Source: Rhizophagus irregularis (lineage: Eukaryota > Glomeromycota > Glomeromycetes > Glomerales > Glomeraceae). Taken from it: a DNA stretch of 64,000 nucleotides. The position numbers were made by a program, and so were the translations under genes. Location: contig NC_089452.1 of the NCBI RefSeq assembly GCF_026210795.1, positions 1,426,001 through 1,490,000 on the forward strand, written 5' to 3'. The notes beneath the pieces are model-generated. The model worked only from the letters and a program-made list of their open reading frames with translations, was not told the DNA's origin and did no database searches. This document shows positions 9,940 through 21,388 of the stretch, one piece after another. Every line of letters begins with the position of its first letter. The stretch's first letter is position 1.

Positions 9940-12900
9940 ATAGTAAGTAAATTACTTTATCATCAATTTCTTCTGATAGGGTAGTTGAATCAACAGAAGA
10001 AATTTTAACATGTACCTTTGAATAAAAGAACAAAAATATATTCTTTATTTATTAAATATTATTTGTAATAAATTATAAAGTGAAATTGCATTTACCTGAT
10101 ATTTATTAAAATTGGTATTTTTTACATAAATAAATTATCTAAAGAAAAATCAAGAAATTTAACACATCTGTACTAGTGTCTCTTGACCTAAATATTTTTT
10201 TTTAAACAATTCCATACTAAAAAATCTTGAAACAGATTGTTTAGTCAACTATTAATAACAATAATTTTAACAAAAGTTATTTTTATTCACAGAGCTAATT
10301 GAATAAATTATATTTATGCATGATAGAATGACAGATGTATTATGTAAATCCCATTTTACAATTCATGCCAACAATTTTGTCATATGATGGCTGAATAAAT
10401 ATTTTTTCTGTTTTAAAAAAAAAAATAATGAGGCGTGAAGAGACAGTGGAGTTGTATAAAAAAATAATTTACAAGATTTAAACTTAATATAATAAAATAT
10501 AAGATTTTCAGATTATTGCGCATATAATTTTTGCTATTTCATAAAAAAAAGAAAAATATTTTTAGGTGATTTCGTAATGCAAATGATTTAATTTATTATT
10601 AAGATCCGAATATCGATTATCTGATTTGAATAAATATAGAGAATCTGGATGATAGATGATCAAATCGTAACATTGATTTTTTTTTAAAAAAAAATAAACT
10701 TATAAACTATATGAGAAGTTTCTAAAAACATAAAGAAAATCCTTTCTATTAATCTATTATTGATATAACTTGAAAATGTGACTCTTCCGAAGGAAATTAT
10801 TGCCAAAAGACCTTCCCTAGATATATTTAAGTAATATAATAATACGGTACACAAAATATTTTGTATATCTAATACTATACAAGTTAGTAATAACGGTACA
10901 AAGGCATAATATAAAATAGATATCTATTGTATATACAACGATAATCAAATGATCAAATGATGTCGGAATTTCAAATTGCGATTATGATCAATAGATAGGC
11001 TTGTGTATTAATACTTTGTGCGCGTCACGACCATAACAATAACTCAACAAATTTTCCCATGAAATATTTTCTATAAAGGTATTAAAAAAATCATTTTTCC
11101 TACATAAAATTTCTTTCGCACGTATTTTTTTTAAATACTTGTAGGTTTTTGTCTTAATCTCTAACATTTATTAATAACTTGTAGCTTTTTTTTATTAACT
11201 CTCCATTTAGAAACATAAATATCTTATACTTTCAGTTACTTCTAGTCAAGCTATTTTTGCCTATTAATTATAAAAATTATTAAAAAAACGTATCCTAAGC
11301 AACTTCTAGTTAAAAGTGCTGTGAGTTGTGGATAGTTACGGACAACCGAAAAAAACGTCAAGCCTGAATAGTAATAGTAAATAATGATATTTTTATTATT
11401 CTGGTAAGTGGAAATGGCTAAGCTGGGATGTATAAGGGACAAGTGCACCTAGAGTGCTTTGGTTATCCTCCTCTTCTAGAAGTCTGGTTACCTTCAATGA
11501 GAATAAAAATATCTCAAGCTATGTCGCAGACTTCTGTATGTGGGGCCCGTCCTTTTGGTGGTGGGTCTCATGTCTTATTATCAATGTGACAGTACCTCTG
11601 CACGAGTTTGATCACTCACGATATTCGTTAATGTCAGTTGATAGTAGGTATGGGGGCTTGAATCTGTCTTTTCTGCAAAGCTTACTTAGAGTACTCGAGT
11701 CTTCTAACCTATTTTATTATATATTATATATTTAGATTTCATTCTCTCCTGTTAGATTCAACTTTTACTAGTAAGGATTGATATACAGTATTGTAAGGTT
11801 TTTTATTGGAAGAATAATACGAATAGTAGTATAGTATGGTGGACCAAATGATTATCGTATAGTCATGTGAAATGATATACAGAGTTGTATATTTTGTAAA
11901 CCTACTACTGCGTATATTAGTATTGCGTATATATGTACTACAATAATCAATGAGTAATACGAATATAAATAAAATTTCTATTTATTGGTTGTAGAGGGTA
12001 AAGATTAGATAAAGAAGATTTAGCGCCATTAAAATTCATAAAACATACAATATACCTGATAGAGGGCGAGACAAAAGACCCACAACTCGCAATGTTCAGT
12101 CTAACAAGTGTAAAAGTGTAAAGGTAATTAAAAATCATGAGTTTATTTAATTATGATTTATTTTATTAAATTTTTTTTTATATATTAGTTAATGCACAGG
12201 TTAAAAAATCGAACATTACAAAATCAACTGTGAAATGTAGACGCGCAAATTCTATCAAGAAAACCAAAACAATTAAATGTTACATACAACGGAGTATAGT
12301 AAATATACTCAACATCAGTTATTACGTCATACAATACTCAATAGACAACCCATACTATGCTACTATTCGTCTTACCTTTTTTGAAATGTTTGCTTAACTT
12401 AAATTAAAAGTATAATGTTGTTTGATTGAAATTATTATAATACTGAATTTTATAAATTTAATTCTCTAATGATTCAATTTATAATAATATTCTTTTTCTG
12501 AATAATTAAAGAAAAAAAAATGCAAGAAATTTGTCTCACTTTAACTTAATATTGCATTGTTAAATTGCTTGTTTAATTTATTCTAATTATTTTATTAATC
12601 AAAGATGAAGTAAATATTGTAATATAATTATTTAATAAAATTAATGCCATAAAAAATATGCTATTTTTAGAAAAACATTTTGAACTTTTTTCCTTACCCG
12701 TTTTTTTTTATAAATACTTTGTTTAAATAACATTTATTTTAACGCTATTTACATGTAGAAAGAAGTCTGTTTAATCAATTTACTTATTTAGACTTTGACA
12801 TTTTATCATTATATTTGAATTTTAATAATTTATTTATTAAATTGTGCTTTGACACCTTTAATTACTAAATTTAAACTCTAACACTTTATACTAAATTCAA

Positions 12901-13529
12901 ACACACCAGAATTAGGTTTAATATAAATTTATATATAATTTACGGTTTAATACATACTATATGGATATTTTATAAAAAATTATGTCATTTATTAAATATA
13001 AATTTAGTATAATTTATTTATACTATATAAATAAACATTATGCAAATATTTTATATACTAATTAAAATATATATAAAATTCTTTACTACATATTTTATCT
13101 AAAACTTTCATATTGTATTTTATTTAAATTTAAATAAATGTAAAAATGCTGGTTAGATATTTGTATATTAAATTGCATGATACATCAATTTCAATAACTT
13201 TGATCAAAAAAATCAAATGACTAAAGAAAGAACAAAAAGTCGTTAAAGTCGTTGTTAAAAAAATTCTCAATGATAAAGTATACGAATTTACTAAATTAAT
13301 TCAAATATTGAAGATATTAATTTGTTTATTGTTAATCAATTACCAAATACAGTAATTTTAAATAAAACTGCGCTTCATTATTAAACCCTGTTACACATAG
13401 TTAATCAACATTAATTGTGGACAGTATCGGAATCACCACTCCGAAAATTATACTCAATTTGGCCTTACAATAAAATGATACGCCACGGTCACCACGCCCC
13501 TATTTTTTTTCCTTCTTTTCGTTTACAAT
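9940..13529. other. Long intergenic stretch
   Basis: No intact gene. On the minus strand at 9945-10150, an exon pair split by an intron (KYQ | VHVKISSVDSTTLSEEIDD) has a counterpart at 42773-42940. An inverted pair of arms (11817-11840 and 12350-12373) may mark a ~560-base element. The open frame at 11454-11735 has no protein-like features. From 12400 to 13450 it is almost pure AT-rich sequence. Confidence 0.5.
11817..12373. repeat. Inverted repeat pair, possible MITE
   Basis: ACGAATAGTAGTATAGTATGG at the left recurs inverted at the right with one mismatch (12350-12373). Weaker similarity continues inward. No clear target duplication. Confidence 0.45.
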
Positions 13530-15077
13530 ATGTCATGTTCAAAAATATTTTCAGGAAATTTACCTGAATTAATATATGAAATCATCAAAAATTTTCAGAA
13601 TGATTTTTCAACCTTACATTCATGTGTTTTAGTTAATAGATTATGGTGTCGTTTAGCGATTCCATTATTATGGGAAAATCCATTTTCAATTACTACCGGA
13701 AGTTATAATTTTATTGAAGTTTACTTATATAATTTGAATGATTATTTAAAAACAAAAATAAATGATTATCAAATTATTAATTATTTATTACCTTCGAAAA
13801 CACTTTTCAATTATCCTAGTTTTATAAGATATTTGAACATATATAAAGTTACTCCTTCTATTGAGAGGTGGTTAGAAGCTAATGATAAAACTTATTTGGT
13901 ACATAATGTAACTTTGAAATCAGTATCTGAATTTAAAAGATTAATTAATATGTCACTAATTAAATTATTTATTGAAAATGAAGTAAATTTACATACTTTT
14001 AAAATTGAGTTAAACAACAAACATTATGATGATGATATCATTTTTGATGGCGTTTTTAGGATAATTTTACAAAATCCAAATTTCATTCATAATAGTAGAA
14101 ATTTAAGCCTTTCTATTGTAAATAATTGTGAAAATACGTTAATTAAAAATCGTATATCACAAATAATTAATTTACATCAAAATCTTCAAAGAATTTTATT
14201 TAGTTATAATAATTTATCTTTATATCAATCATTATTATTATCAAAAGAATTTAATTGTTCAAATACTTTAAATACAATCATTTTTTATTATGTCAATTTT
14301 AATGGTATAAATAATTTAGTTAAAGTATTTGAAAATTTATATGTTTTGGAATCTGTTCATATCATTCATTGTTCTTCTTTAGATAGGTTTATTCAACAAA
14401 TTATTAACTTAACCAAACCATTTAAACTAAAATCTTTATTTATAAGCTGGGGTATGCAAATCGATCCATTGAAATTATTATTACAAAAATATGGTAACTA
14501 TTTAGAAAATTTCAAATGCGGGAGTTACGGAATTCAACAACAGCTCTTAGAATTAATTATGAAATATTGCAGAAATATCAAATTTCTTGACTTATATGAA
14601 ATTACTTCTCTAGTATTTGGTTTAATTGAAAATATTAAACAAAATCTTAATCATCTTTCAATCAATGTAGTGAATTATCAAGAATATTCAATATTACGAA
14701 ATTTAGGACAAGTACTCCCTTCTAAACTTGAATATTTAAGTTTGGCCCTTTACATGATTAAAGCAAATGATTTTGAAGTATTCTTAAAAAACTCTCAAGA
14801 TACTTTCTTTAAGAAATTGTTAATTAATCATTTAATACGAGATCATGATCGTATTGATTTTATTGATATTTTACCTCATATAAAAGAATATATAATGAAG
14901 AAGAAAAGAGTCAAATATTTGGCTATTAAGAATACTTCATCCGCTTTTGATTTTAGAGAGATAGATTTGTCTAATTTGAAAGATGAAGTAAATGAATTTA
15001 AGTTATATAATATTAAAGTTCTAAAATATGTTAATTTATCTACTGATATTTATAGATTTATAAATGAAATTGATTAG
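13530..15077 (+). CDS. F-box / leucine-rich-repeat-like protein (515 aa)
   Basis: Single open frame. Residues about 9-52 (LPELIYEIIKNF...LHSCVLVNRLWCRLAIPLLWENPF) match the F-box pattern LPxELLxxIF...L...CxLVNRxWxxxxxPxLWxxP. The remainder is leucine- and asparagine-rich with irregular LRR-like spacing. F-box proteins recruit substrates to SCF ubiquitin ligases through Skp1; the substrate is unknown. It is clearly distinct from the two F-box paralogs at 27412 and 31400, which resemble each other. A pyrimidine-rich leader (TTTTTTTTCCTTCTTTTC) directly precedes the ATG. Confidence 0.88.
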   Translation: MSCSKIFSGNLPELIYEIIKNFQNDFSTLHSCVLVNRLWCRLAIPLLWENPFSITTGSYNFIEVYLYNLNDYLKTKINDYQIINYLLPSKTLFNYPSFIRYLNIYKVTPSIERWLEANDKTYLVHNVTLKSVSEFKRLINMSLIKLFIENEVNLHTFKIELNNKHYDDDIIFDGVFRIILQNPNFIHNSRNLSLSIVNNCENTLIKNRISQIINLHQNLQRILFSYNNLSLYQSLLLSKEFNCSNTLNTIIFYYVNFNGINNLVKVFENLYVLESVHIIHCSSLDRFIQQIINLTKPFKLKSLFISWGMQIDPLKLLLQKYGNYLENFKCGSYGIQQQLLELIMKYCRNIKFLDLYEITSLVFGLIENIKQNLNHLSINVVNYQEYSILRNLGQVLPSKLEYLSLALYMIKANDFEVFLKNSQDTFFKKLLINHLIRDHDRIDFIDILPHIKEYIMKKKRVKYLAIKNTSSAFDFREIDLSNLKDEVNEFKLYNIKVLKYVNLSTDIYRFINEID

Positions 15078-17484
15078 TTATTTAGTTGCTATTTAAAATA
15101 TCAGATAGAAATATTTTTTTCAATTTTATAAATGAAAGTTGTTTTATAAATTAGTATATATCCTAAAAATAAATATTCATTTATTAATAATTAATATTTT
15201 AATAATGGGCAATTTTATAAATTTTAAATCATTAATGTACTAGAATTAACTTGAGCTTTTGTATATCTCAAATTACCAATTAAACATCTCTTTTAAAAGG
15301 TAACCATTTGTATACTTCCCATTTATCATGTAAATGATATTTTCTTACCTTAAATTTTTCTAACCAGCAATTAGAAAACCTTAGCTAAATTTCTTGTATA
15401 TGTGTTGTGCGTCAAAGCGTCAGATGCAGCTGACGCACGTTAGATGTCTATCGACACTTGACGCCGCGTCAGTTAATAATTGACAACTGCTGTCTTTCAC
15501 ATTTTTTATTATTTTATACTCGCCAATTTCTTTTACATTCTATAGTTTGATTTTTTAATTTTTATAAATATACGTTAATTAAATTATTAACCATTCCTTA
15601 AGATTTTATATTTAAGAATCCCTTAGGATTTTATAATTTTTATAATTTTATAGTTTCCTTGAAGATATTTGAATGAGTTACAAGGATTTTTTAAAGAATT
15701 TATGGATCCTTAAGGATTCTAGACAAATTGAGTGAATCCTTATGGATACCAATGCCAAAAATTTTACTGATGGATGAAAAGGTTTAGTTAAAAAAAAATT
15801 ATTAAAGTTTTAGCAATTCACCTTCATCTTAAACCATAAACTCATCTTTCAGCATGAGTTAATCTTCGTCTTCAGCCACGAGTTCGTCCTTGGACATATA
15901 TTTATAGTTTCTTATTTGTCATCAAGTTCAATAGCATCGTTACATTCATCTTCTGAATAATTGTCTTTGCTTTTTCTTATTATAATTTATACATATATTG
16001 AGATGGTTGGAAGTTCGCGTATGTGTTTAAATAAGAAATAATGAAATATTTAATCAGCAAAACGTGGGATTTAAATAAGAAATTGGCAAAAAATTTAAAT
16101 TATAAATTGGAATTAGGAATTGTAATTGAAGTTACAATTATCCTAATAACAAAACATTTTGTAGAACTCTGAGTTCTGATTTTAAAAAAGTTTTATATAA
16201 CTTTATTATAAATAAATTCATTTCGATAATTTGGAATTAAAATCCAAAATAGAAATAGATGAGCACAAAAATTTGGGTTCAATTTATTGTATACAAAAAA
16301 ATCATATGATCAGTCCTGGTCCGGACCAGTCTTCAAATCTTGGACCATAGACCATGAAGACCGATGCAGGTCCGGTCTTTGTTGAGACCAATCTAACCCT
16401 ACTTCTTCTCCGGAATAAGCAGACCCTATTTAGAGAAACCTCATTTGACAAAGATTACCTTTGTGGAACAAACAAACCGCCTTGTCAAATAGGTATTTTT
16501 TCTAGTTAGGCCATCTCACAAGAGTAACCCAACATTGACTTATACGAAAAATATGCCTAACCTGAATTTGACTTCACTTACGGGACTGATACGGATGATT
16601 TTTAGGCTTTACTATAATTCATAACGAAGTTTGTTTCTTAGAAGAATACGTGCAATCACCCCTAGCTATTTATAAAAAAAGATCTATATATGCAGTGTAA
16701 CACATAACACATATGACAGAGTCACGTTTTCTTTAAATCATTTTAAAAGTCTAATGATGGAAATCAAAGGAATCAAAGCTTCGCCGTAAAAGTCACGTGT
16801 TGGTTAGGAATAACCAATCATATTATGGATCGCACTTATATGAAAATTATACAATGTAAATTTACTTGAAAAAAAACTTATAATTTATTAATGAATTTTA
16901 ATGAAGTGTTTTTCATAAGTTTGAGCCTGATATTTTAGAATTTTATATTTTTTAATGTTATAAATAAATATGTTTAATGATTAAAATTATTGACGTGATT
17001 TAAGTATCAATCTATATCTAACGAACGTTGGCACAACATACTTAATGGTATTAAAAATCTCATTTGATAAAAATATTTATTATTAATTCACATATTCTAA
17101 TTTATATAATTAAATTTGATGATGCTTCTAGTTTTAGTTTGTTTCAGAAAAGCTGAAAAGAGAAAATAGAAAGTATAGTTTTTTCACAACATACTTATTT
17201 GTATATGATGTGAAATTTTTGTGGCAAAATTTAAATCATCTTGTTAGTTTCAGTAAAAATGGCAATAAGTATTGTAATGATTATTTAATTTTAAATAAAG
17301 AAAAAATTTTATTTGCGTGCTATTCTGTCTTATTCCATCATATTATGCTTATTTATGTTTTATGCATGTACAAAATAAAAATTTAGTTTGCATAGTTTGC
17401 ATAAAAAAAAATTTTTTATACAATAATTATTTTTTACTGGTTATATAATAAGCTATGTAATTTTTATTATTTAGATTTCTCCGT
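15078..17484. other. Intergenic stretch
   Basis: No intact gene. It holds a cluster of five GCGTCA/TGACGC hexamers (15409-15471), repeated AAGGATTC-type blocks (15600-15730), a decayed element end (16311-16399), and from about 16845 a region homologous to the upstream flank of the next Sel1 gene (20665-21240). An acidic minus-strand fragment near 15920-15980 (KDNYSEDECNDAIELDDK) may be an exon relic. Confidence 0.5.
16311..16399. mobile_element. Partial copy of the 9006-9496 element
   Basis: It matches the right portion of the element at 9399-9496 (CTTCAAATCTTGGACCA and GTCCGGTCTTTG blocks). The left half is absent. Confidence 0.6.
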
Positions 17485-17577
17485 TTTGCAACAGCTGATC
17501 GACTAATTGTACTAACTTTAAAAATTTGCTGCGGAAGCACAAAGTTGATCAACAGGTATTACAAATACAAATTAAGT
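17485..17577 (+). promoter_or_regulatory. Conserved Sel1 upstream module, copy B
   Basis: Same order of blocks as at 6264-6356, including GCTGCGGAAGCACA and TTGATCAACAGGTATTACAA. The homology extends about 25 bases further upstream in copies A and B (TTTTTATTAT and CTCCGTTTTGC). Confidence 0.75.
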
Positions 17578-17638
17578 TGTAAAAAAAAAAAATAATATAT
17601 TCAAACTCTCTTTTCTCCTTATTTTTAAATATTTCACA

Positions 17639-18655
17639 ATGTCCAATAAACAAATTAATTCCAAAAATATTAATTTTTCAAACACTAATATTTTGTTGCA
17701 AAAATTTTCTCAAGCTATTCAAAATTTTAATAAAATGAATATAGAAGAAATTGAGCCTACAATCAAAAATATTAACAAATATGTTTTTGATGGAGATTTT
17801 AATATTGTGATTGATGAGTTGGTTAATCTCATTTTTAATGAACTAAATAAAGGTGAAGATACAAATGTAATAAAGCAACAAGTTCTTGATTATATTAATA
17901 ATCAAATGATAAATTTAAAACAAATTTATATTTGGCTTTTAAATAACCAAAACAATTCAAATTCTATTTGTCTTCTTGGATATTTTAATTATCATGGAAT
18001 TGAAACTGAACTTAATGAACTAAAAGCAATGGAATTATATCAAAATGCTGCAGAATTAGAAAATAGATTAGCACAGTTAAATCTTGTCAATGAACATCTT
18101 TATGGACAAAGTTCTAACAAAAATTATAATTTAGCTTTTGAATTATCTAAAAAATTAGCAGAAGAAGAATATGCAAGTGCAATGAATAATTTAGGATTTT
18201 GTTATGATACTGGAATTGGAACTTATTTTAATGGAGAAAAAGCATTTAAATTCTATCAAAAGGCAGCAGAATTAGGAAATCTTAAAGGAATGGTTAACTT
18301 AGGTTGTTGTTATTACGAAGGTATTGGAACTGATACTAATGAAGAAAAAGCATTTGAATTATATCAAAAGGCAGCAGATTTAGGAAGTATAGATGGGATT
18401 ATTAGTTTAGGTTGGTGTTATAATAAAGGAATTGGAACTGAAGTTAATAAGCAGAAGGTATTTGAATTCTATCAAAAAGCAGCAAATTTAGGAAGTGATA
18501 TAGCTCAATGTGATCTTGCCTCAATGTATGAAATAGGAGATGGAATTATGAAAGACATAGATCAAGCAATTTATTGGTACAAAAAATCTGCTGAACAAGG
18601 AAACCTATTTTCTAAAAATAAATTGAAAAAATTTGAAATTAAGTTAAATAAATGA
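17639..18655 (+). CDS. Sel1-repeat protein, paralog 3 (338 aa)
   Basis: Intact single frame. The same N-terminal helical region (FSQAIQNFNKMNIEEIEPT) is followed by six Sel1-like repeats from about residue 108, ending with DIDQAIYWYKKSAEQG and a lysine-rich tail. It is one of the closest relatives of paralog 2 in the window, slightly shorter at the C-terminus. Predicted cytoplasmic scaffold; no enzymatic motif. The start aligns with the other paralogs. The 3' flank to about 19060 resembles those of paralogs 1 and 2. Confidence 0.92.
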   Translation: MSNKQINSKNINFSNTNILLQKFSQAIQNFNKMNIEEIEPTIKNINKYVFDGDFNIVIDELVNLIFNELNKGEDTNVIKQQVLDYINNQMINLKQIYIWLLNNQNNSNSICLLGYFNYHGIETELNELKAMELYQNAAELENRLAQLNLVNEHLYGQSSNKNYNLAFELSKKLAEEEYASAMNNLGFCYDTGIGTYFNGEKAFKFYQKAAELGNLKGMVNLGCCYYEGIGTDTNEEKAFELYQKAADLGSIDGIISLGWCYNKGIGTEVNKQKVFEFYQKAANLGSDIAQCDLASMYEIGDGIMKDIDQAIYWYKKSAEQGNLFSKNKLKKFEIKLNK

Positions 18656-19403
18656 ACTTATAGTCTTCTTAAAATGTTTAGTATAACAACGATTAATAAA
18701 TAAAAGCATTCATTCCTATTAAAGAGTTTGAGTTATCAGATTTGAGTTTCATGAATTCAAATTCTAATTCTTGCAAATATAATGTAAAAAATTAAACTCA
18801 TTGTATTTAGTAATAGTTATTTTGTGAAATCATGACTTTAACATGAAAAGTATAATTTATTGGCTTTTAAGTTGACTATCTATATCATAGTCTTTTCATG
18901 TAATTTACTTTTTACTTTTTTAGTGGTTTTACCTTTTTTGATTTCTATTTAAATATCAATTTTATTAGTGTATTAATTTATTAATTTTTCAAGTTTTTTA
19001 AACGGGAAAATTTGTATTTCAATATGATCATTCTTCAAAAATATTGTACTGAACATATAAATTTTTTAAAAAGCTTACATTCATATAATTAATCATTTCA
19101 AGTAAATACATAAGGTTCCCGGTAATATTTTATTAAAATGTATATAAATGTAATTCAAATTAATTTGAAGATATTTCACTTATAAAATTGTTTAGCGTTT
19201 TCACTAATGTGCACTTAAACATTAGAATTACTAAAGATGTTTGTTAAGACACTAGATACTAACTTATTTAATAAATTTCCTTTAATAAATTCTATTTTTA
19301 ATTTAAGGCTTGGAAAATTTTTATTTATTTCGAATATAAATATATTTGTAAGGAGCGTGCCAGAAATCAGCTGATTTCGTTCAATTAGAAGACTACTGAA
19401 CTA

Positions 19404-19625
19404 GGGATTGGAATCGAAAATCGAATCTTTTCAAGATTTTTTCTTATAGACGACCAACTTGACTTTGGATCAGTTTCTAATTCAGCAAAAATAATCAGCA
19501 CTTGGCCGGCATGAAAAATTACTTTGGAGTCAGGTTAACTTATATGTAAAAAATTGCTGAGAATCGATTCTCGAGAATCGATTTTACTATGTTTTGTCGA
19601 TTTTCGATTAATCGATTCCAATCCC
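19404..19625. mobile_element. 222-bp MITE with TA target duplication
   Basis: The ends GGGATTGGAATCGA are perfect inverted repeats for 14 bases and continue imperfectly. TA flanks both sides (19402-19403 and 19626-19627), as expected of Tc1/mariner-mobilised elements. There is an internal palindrome around GAATCGATTCTCGAGAATCGA. No coding capacity. Confidence 0.85.
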
Positions 19626-19757
19626 TATACTGAACTCACCCACCTGATGATTGGCTAAAATATATATATATCAAATTTACTGATTAAAAAAATAAGAACT
19701 AAATTGAACTTGCCATGATTTGTTTGTATATATAAACAACCACAAAATAAATATCAA

Positions 19758-19862
19758 CCCTATAAAAAATGTTATCCATTATTTCTGTAAAAACTCCGTA
19801 AAAATGAGCCTTTTACGGAAATAAGATGGAATATAAAAAACGGATTGACTTTTTTTACAGGG
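19758..19862. mobile_element. Short CCCTATAAAAAA-family element
   Basis: Ends CCCTATAAAAAATG and inverted CCCTGTAAAAAAAG. An internal hairpin TCCGTAAAA/TTTTACGGA has a 7-base loop. Its interior resembles 60028-60214. Confidence 0.65.
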
Positions 19863-20179
19863 CAGGAGTTTTGCAACGTGTAAGCAAATTATTGCAGACA
19901 AGCAACACCCCAAGTTAAATCGCCAAAGCTTAGTAGAAGAATGTACATCTGCTTTTAATGAAGCTAAAAAAAATAACTTTTATTAAAAATAAAAACTATA
20001 AATACTATGAGACTATACCTTCTACAAAAAAGTTTTATGTCATGCAAAGTGACAACTCCAACTCAGAATACTCCTACTTTATCTACTCCAAAACAACTTC
20101 AAAGTTAGTTTACTATTAAAAAAATATTAGAACATAGTAATTGGGAATATAAAGCAATGCATATGAAACCAAAGTACAA

Positions 20180-20344
20180 CCCTATAAAAAATGTTTGTGC
20201 TAAATTTGTGCAAAATGTGTTAATCATACGATATTTGTTTAGAATTTGTTCGAACTTTATATTATTTTTTAGTACAAATTTCGAAATAAATGTTGTATGA
20301 TTAGCCCATTTGGCACAAATTTAGCATAAACCTTTTTTATAGGG
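20180..20344. mobile_element. 165-bp CCCTATAAAAAA-family MITE with CAA duplication
   Basis: Inverted ends of about 50 bases (CCCTATAAAAAATGTTTGTG versus CCCTATAAAAAAGGTTTATG, then GCTAAATTTGTGC in both). CAA flanks both sides directly, consistent with a 3-base target duplication. Confidence 0.8.
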
Positions 20345-21240
20345 CAACGATAGGCTTTGAAGGTTTACAGTAGATAAATTACATTAGCAAAGTGAAATTA
20401 AGTTAATAAGATTCTAAATAAACTTTTTTTTGTTTTTTATAAAGATAATACATTTATTATATAATTTTATTAATTCATAGTCTAATGTATATTTTAAATT
20501 AGTTTACATCGGTATGTTTTATATTTATATCACATTTTCAATGTATATGTATATGAAAAAATGTTCATGTTATACCTCAAGTATTGATATAAGTTGATAT
20601 CAGATATGTTAGGATGCATATCAATGTATTACAAAAAATAGTAATCACTTTTTTCTATACATATATTGAAATTATACACCGTAAATTTATTTGAAAACTT
20701 ACAATTTATTAATAAATTTGAATGAAGTGTTATTCTATAATTCTAATTAATCTAATATTTTAGGATTACATATATTTTAATGTAATAAATAAATAACAAA
20801 AAATTATTAAAGCTAGAAAATATAATACTTGATTATACATTGTTTGGAAATCTGACACATGTTAGATATCTCCTAGCGCAAACAACACCTAAAGCACAAC
20901 GTGCATATTAAAATCCTTGATAAAAAAATTTTTTATTGATTAATATCACATTTTCTACTTAAATGAATTGAATTTGAAATTAGTTTGCCTCAGAAAGCTG
21001 GAGAGAAAATAGTGAGTATAGTTTTTTCACTTTGTTAGTAGTTCAGCCAAAATGGTAACAAGTTATTAAATGATTAATATGAAAAGATTCGAAAATGCTT
21101 TTGTTGTTGTTCTATCTTATTTCTATTGTATGCTAATTTATGTTTCTTGCATATACTACTTTCTGCTTATTGGAAGTTTTTATGAGTGCATAAAAAATAA
21201 TTTTCTATTATACTGTAACAGTTGTCCAACTGGAATTTGA

Positions 21241-21336
21241 TTTGCCACAGCTGATCGACAAATTGCACTAACTTTAAAAATTTGCTGCGGAAGCACAGAA
21301 TTTGATCAACAGTATTATAAATACAAATAAGTTGTG
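21241..21336 (+). promoter_or_regulatory. Conserved Sel1 upstream module, copy C
   Basis: Same blocks as the other copies; here the TATA-like part reads TATTATAAATACAAAT. It ends about 50 bases before the ATG. Confidence 0.75.
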
Positions 21337-21388
21337 AAAAAAAATAAATTCAACCTTTTTCTTTTTCTTAATTTAAAATTATTTCACA

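Larger units (their letters stand above)
18656..21240. other. Intergenic stretch rich in miniature transposons
   Basis: 18690-19060 is the shared Sel1 3' flank. Three short elements follow (19404-19625, 19758-19862, 20180-20344). From about 20665 it is homologous to the flank upstream of paralog 3. No gene seen. Confidence 0.6.

Noticed and set aside
11251-12138. Open frames of 63-93 codons
   Set aside because: Low-complexity translation, no domain; they overlap inverted-repeat DNA.
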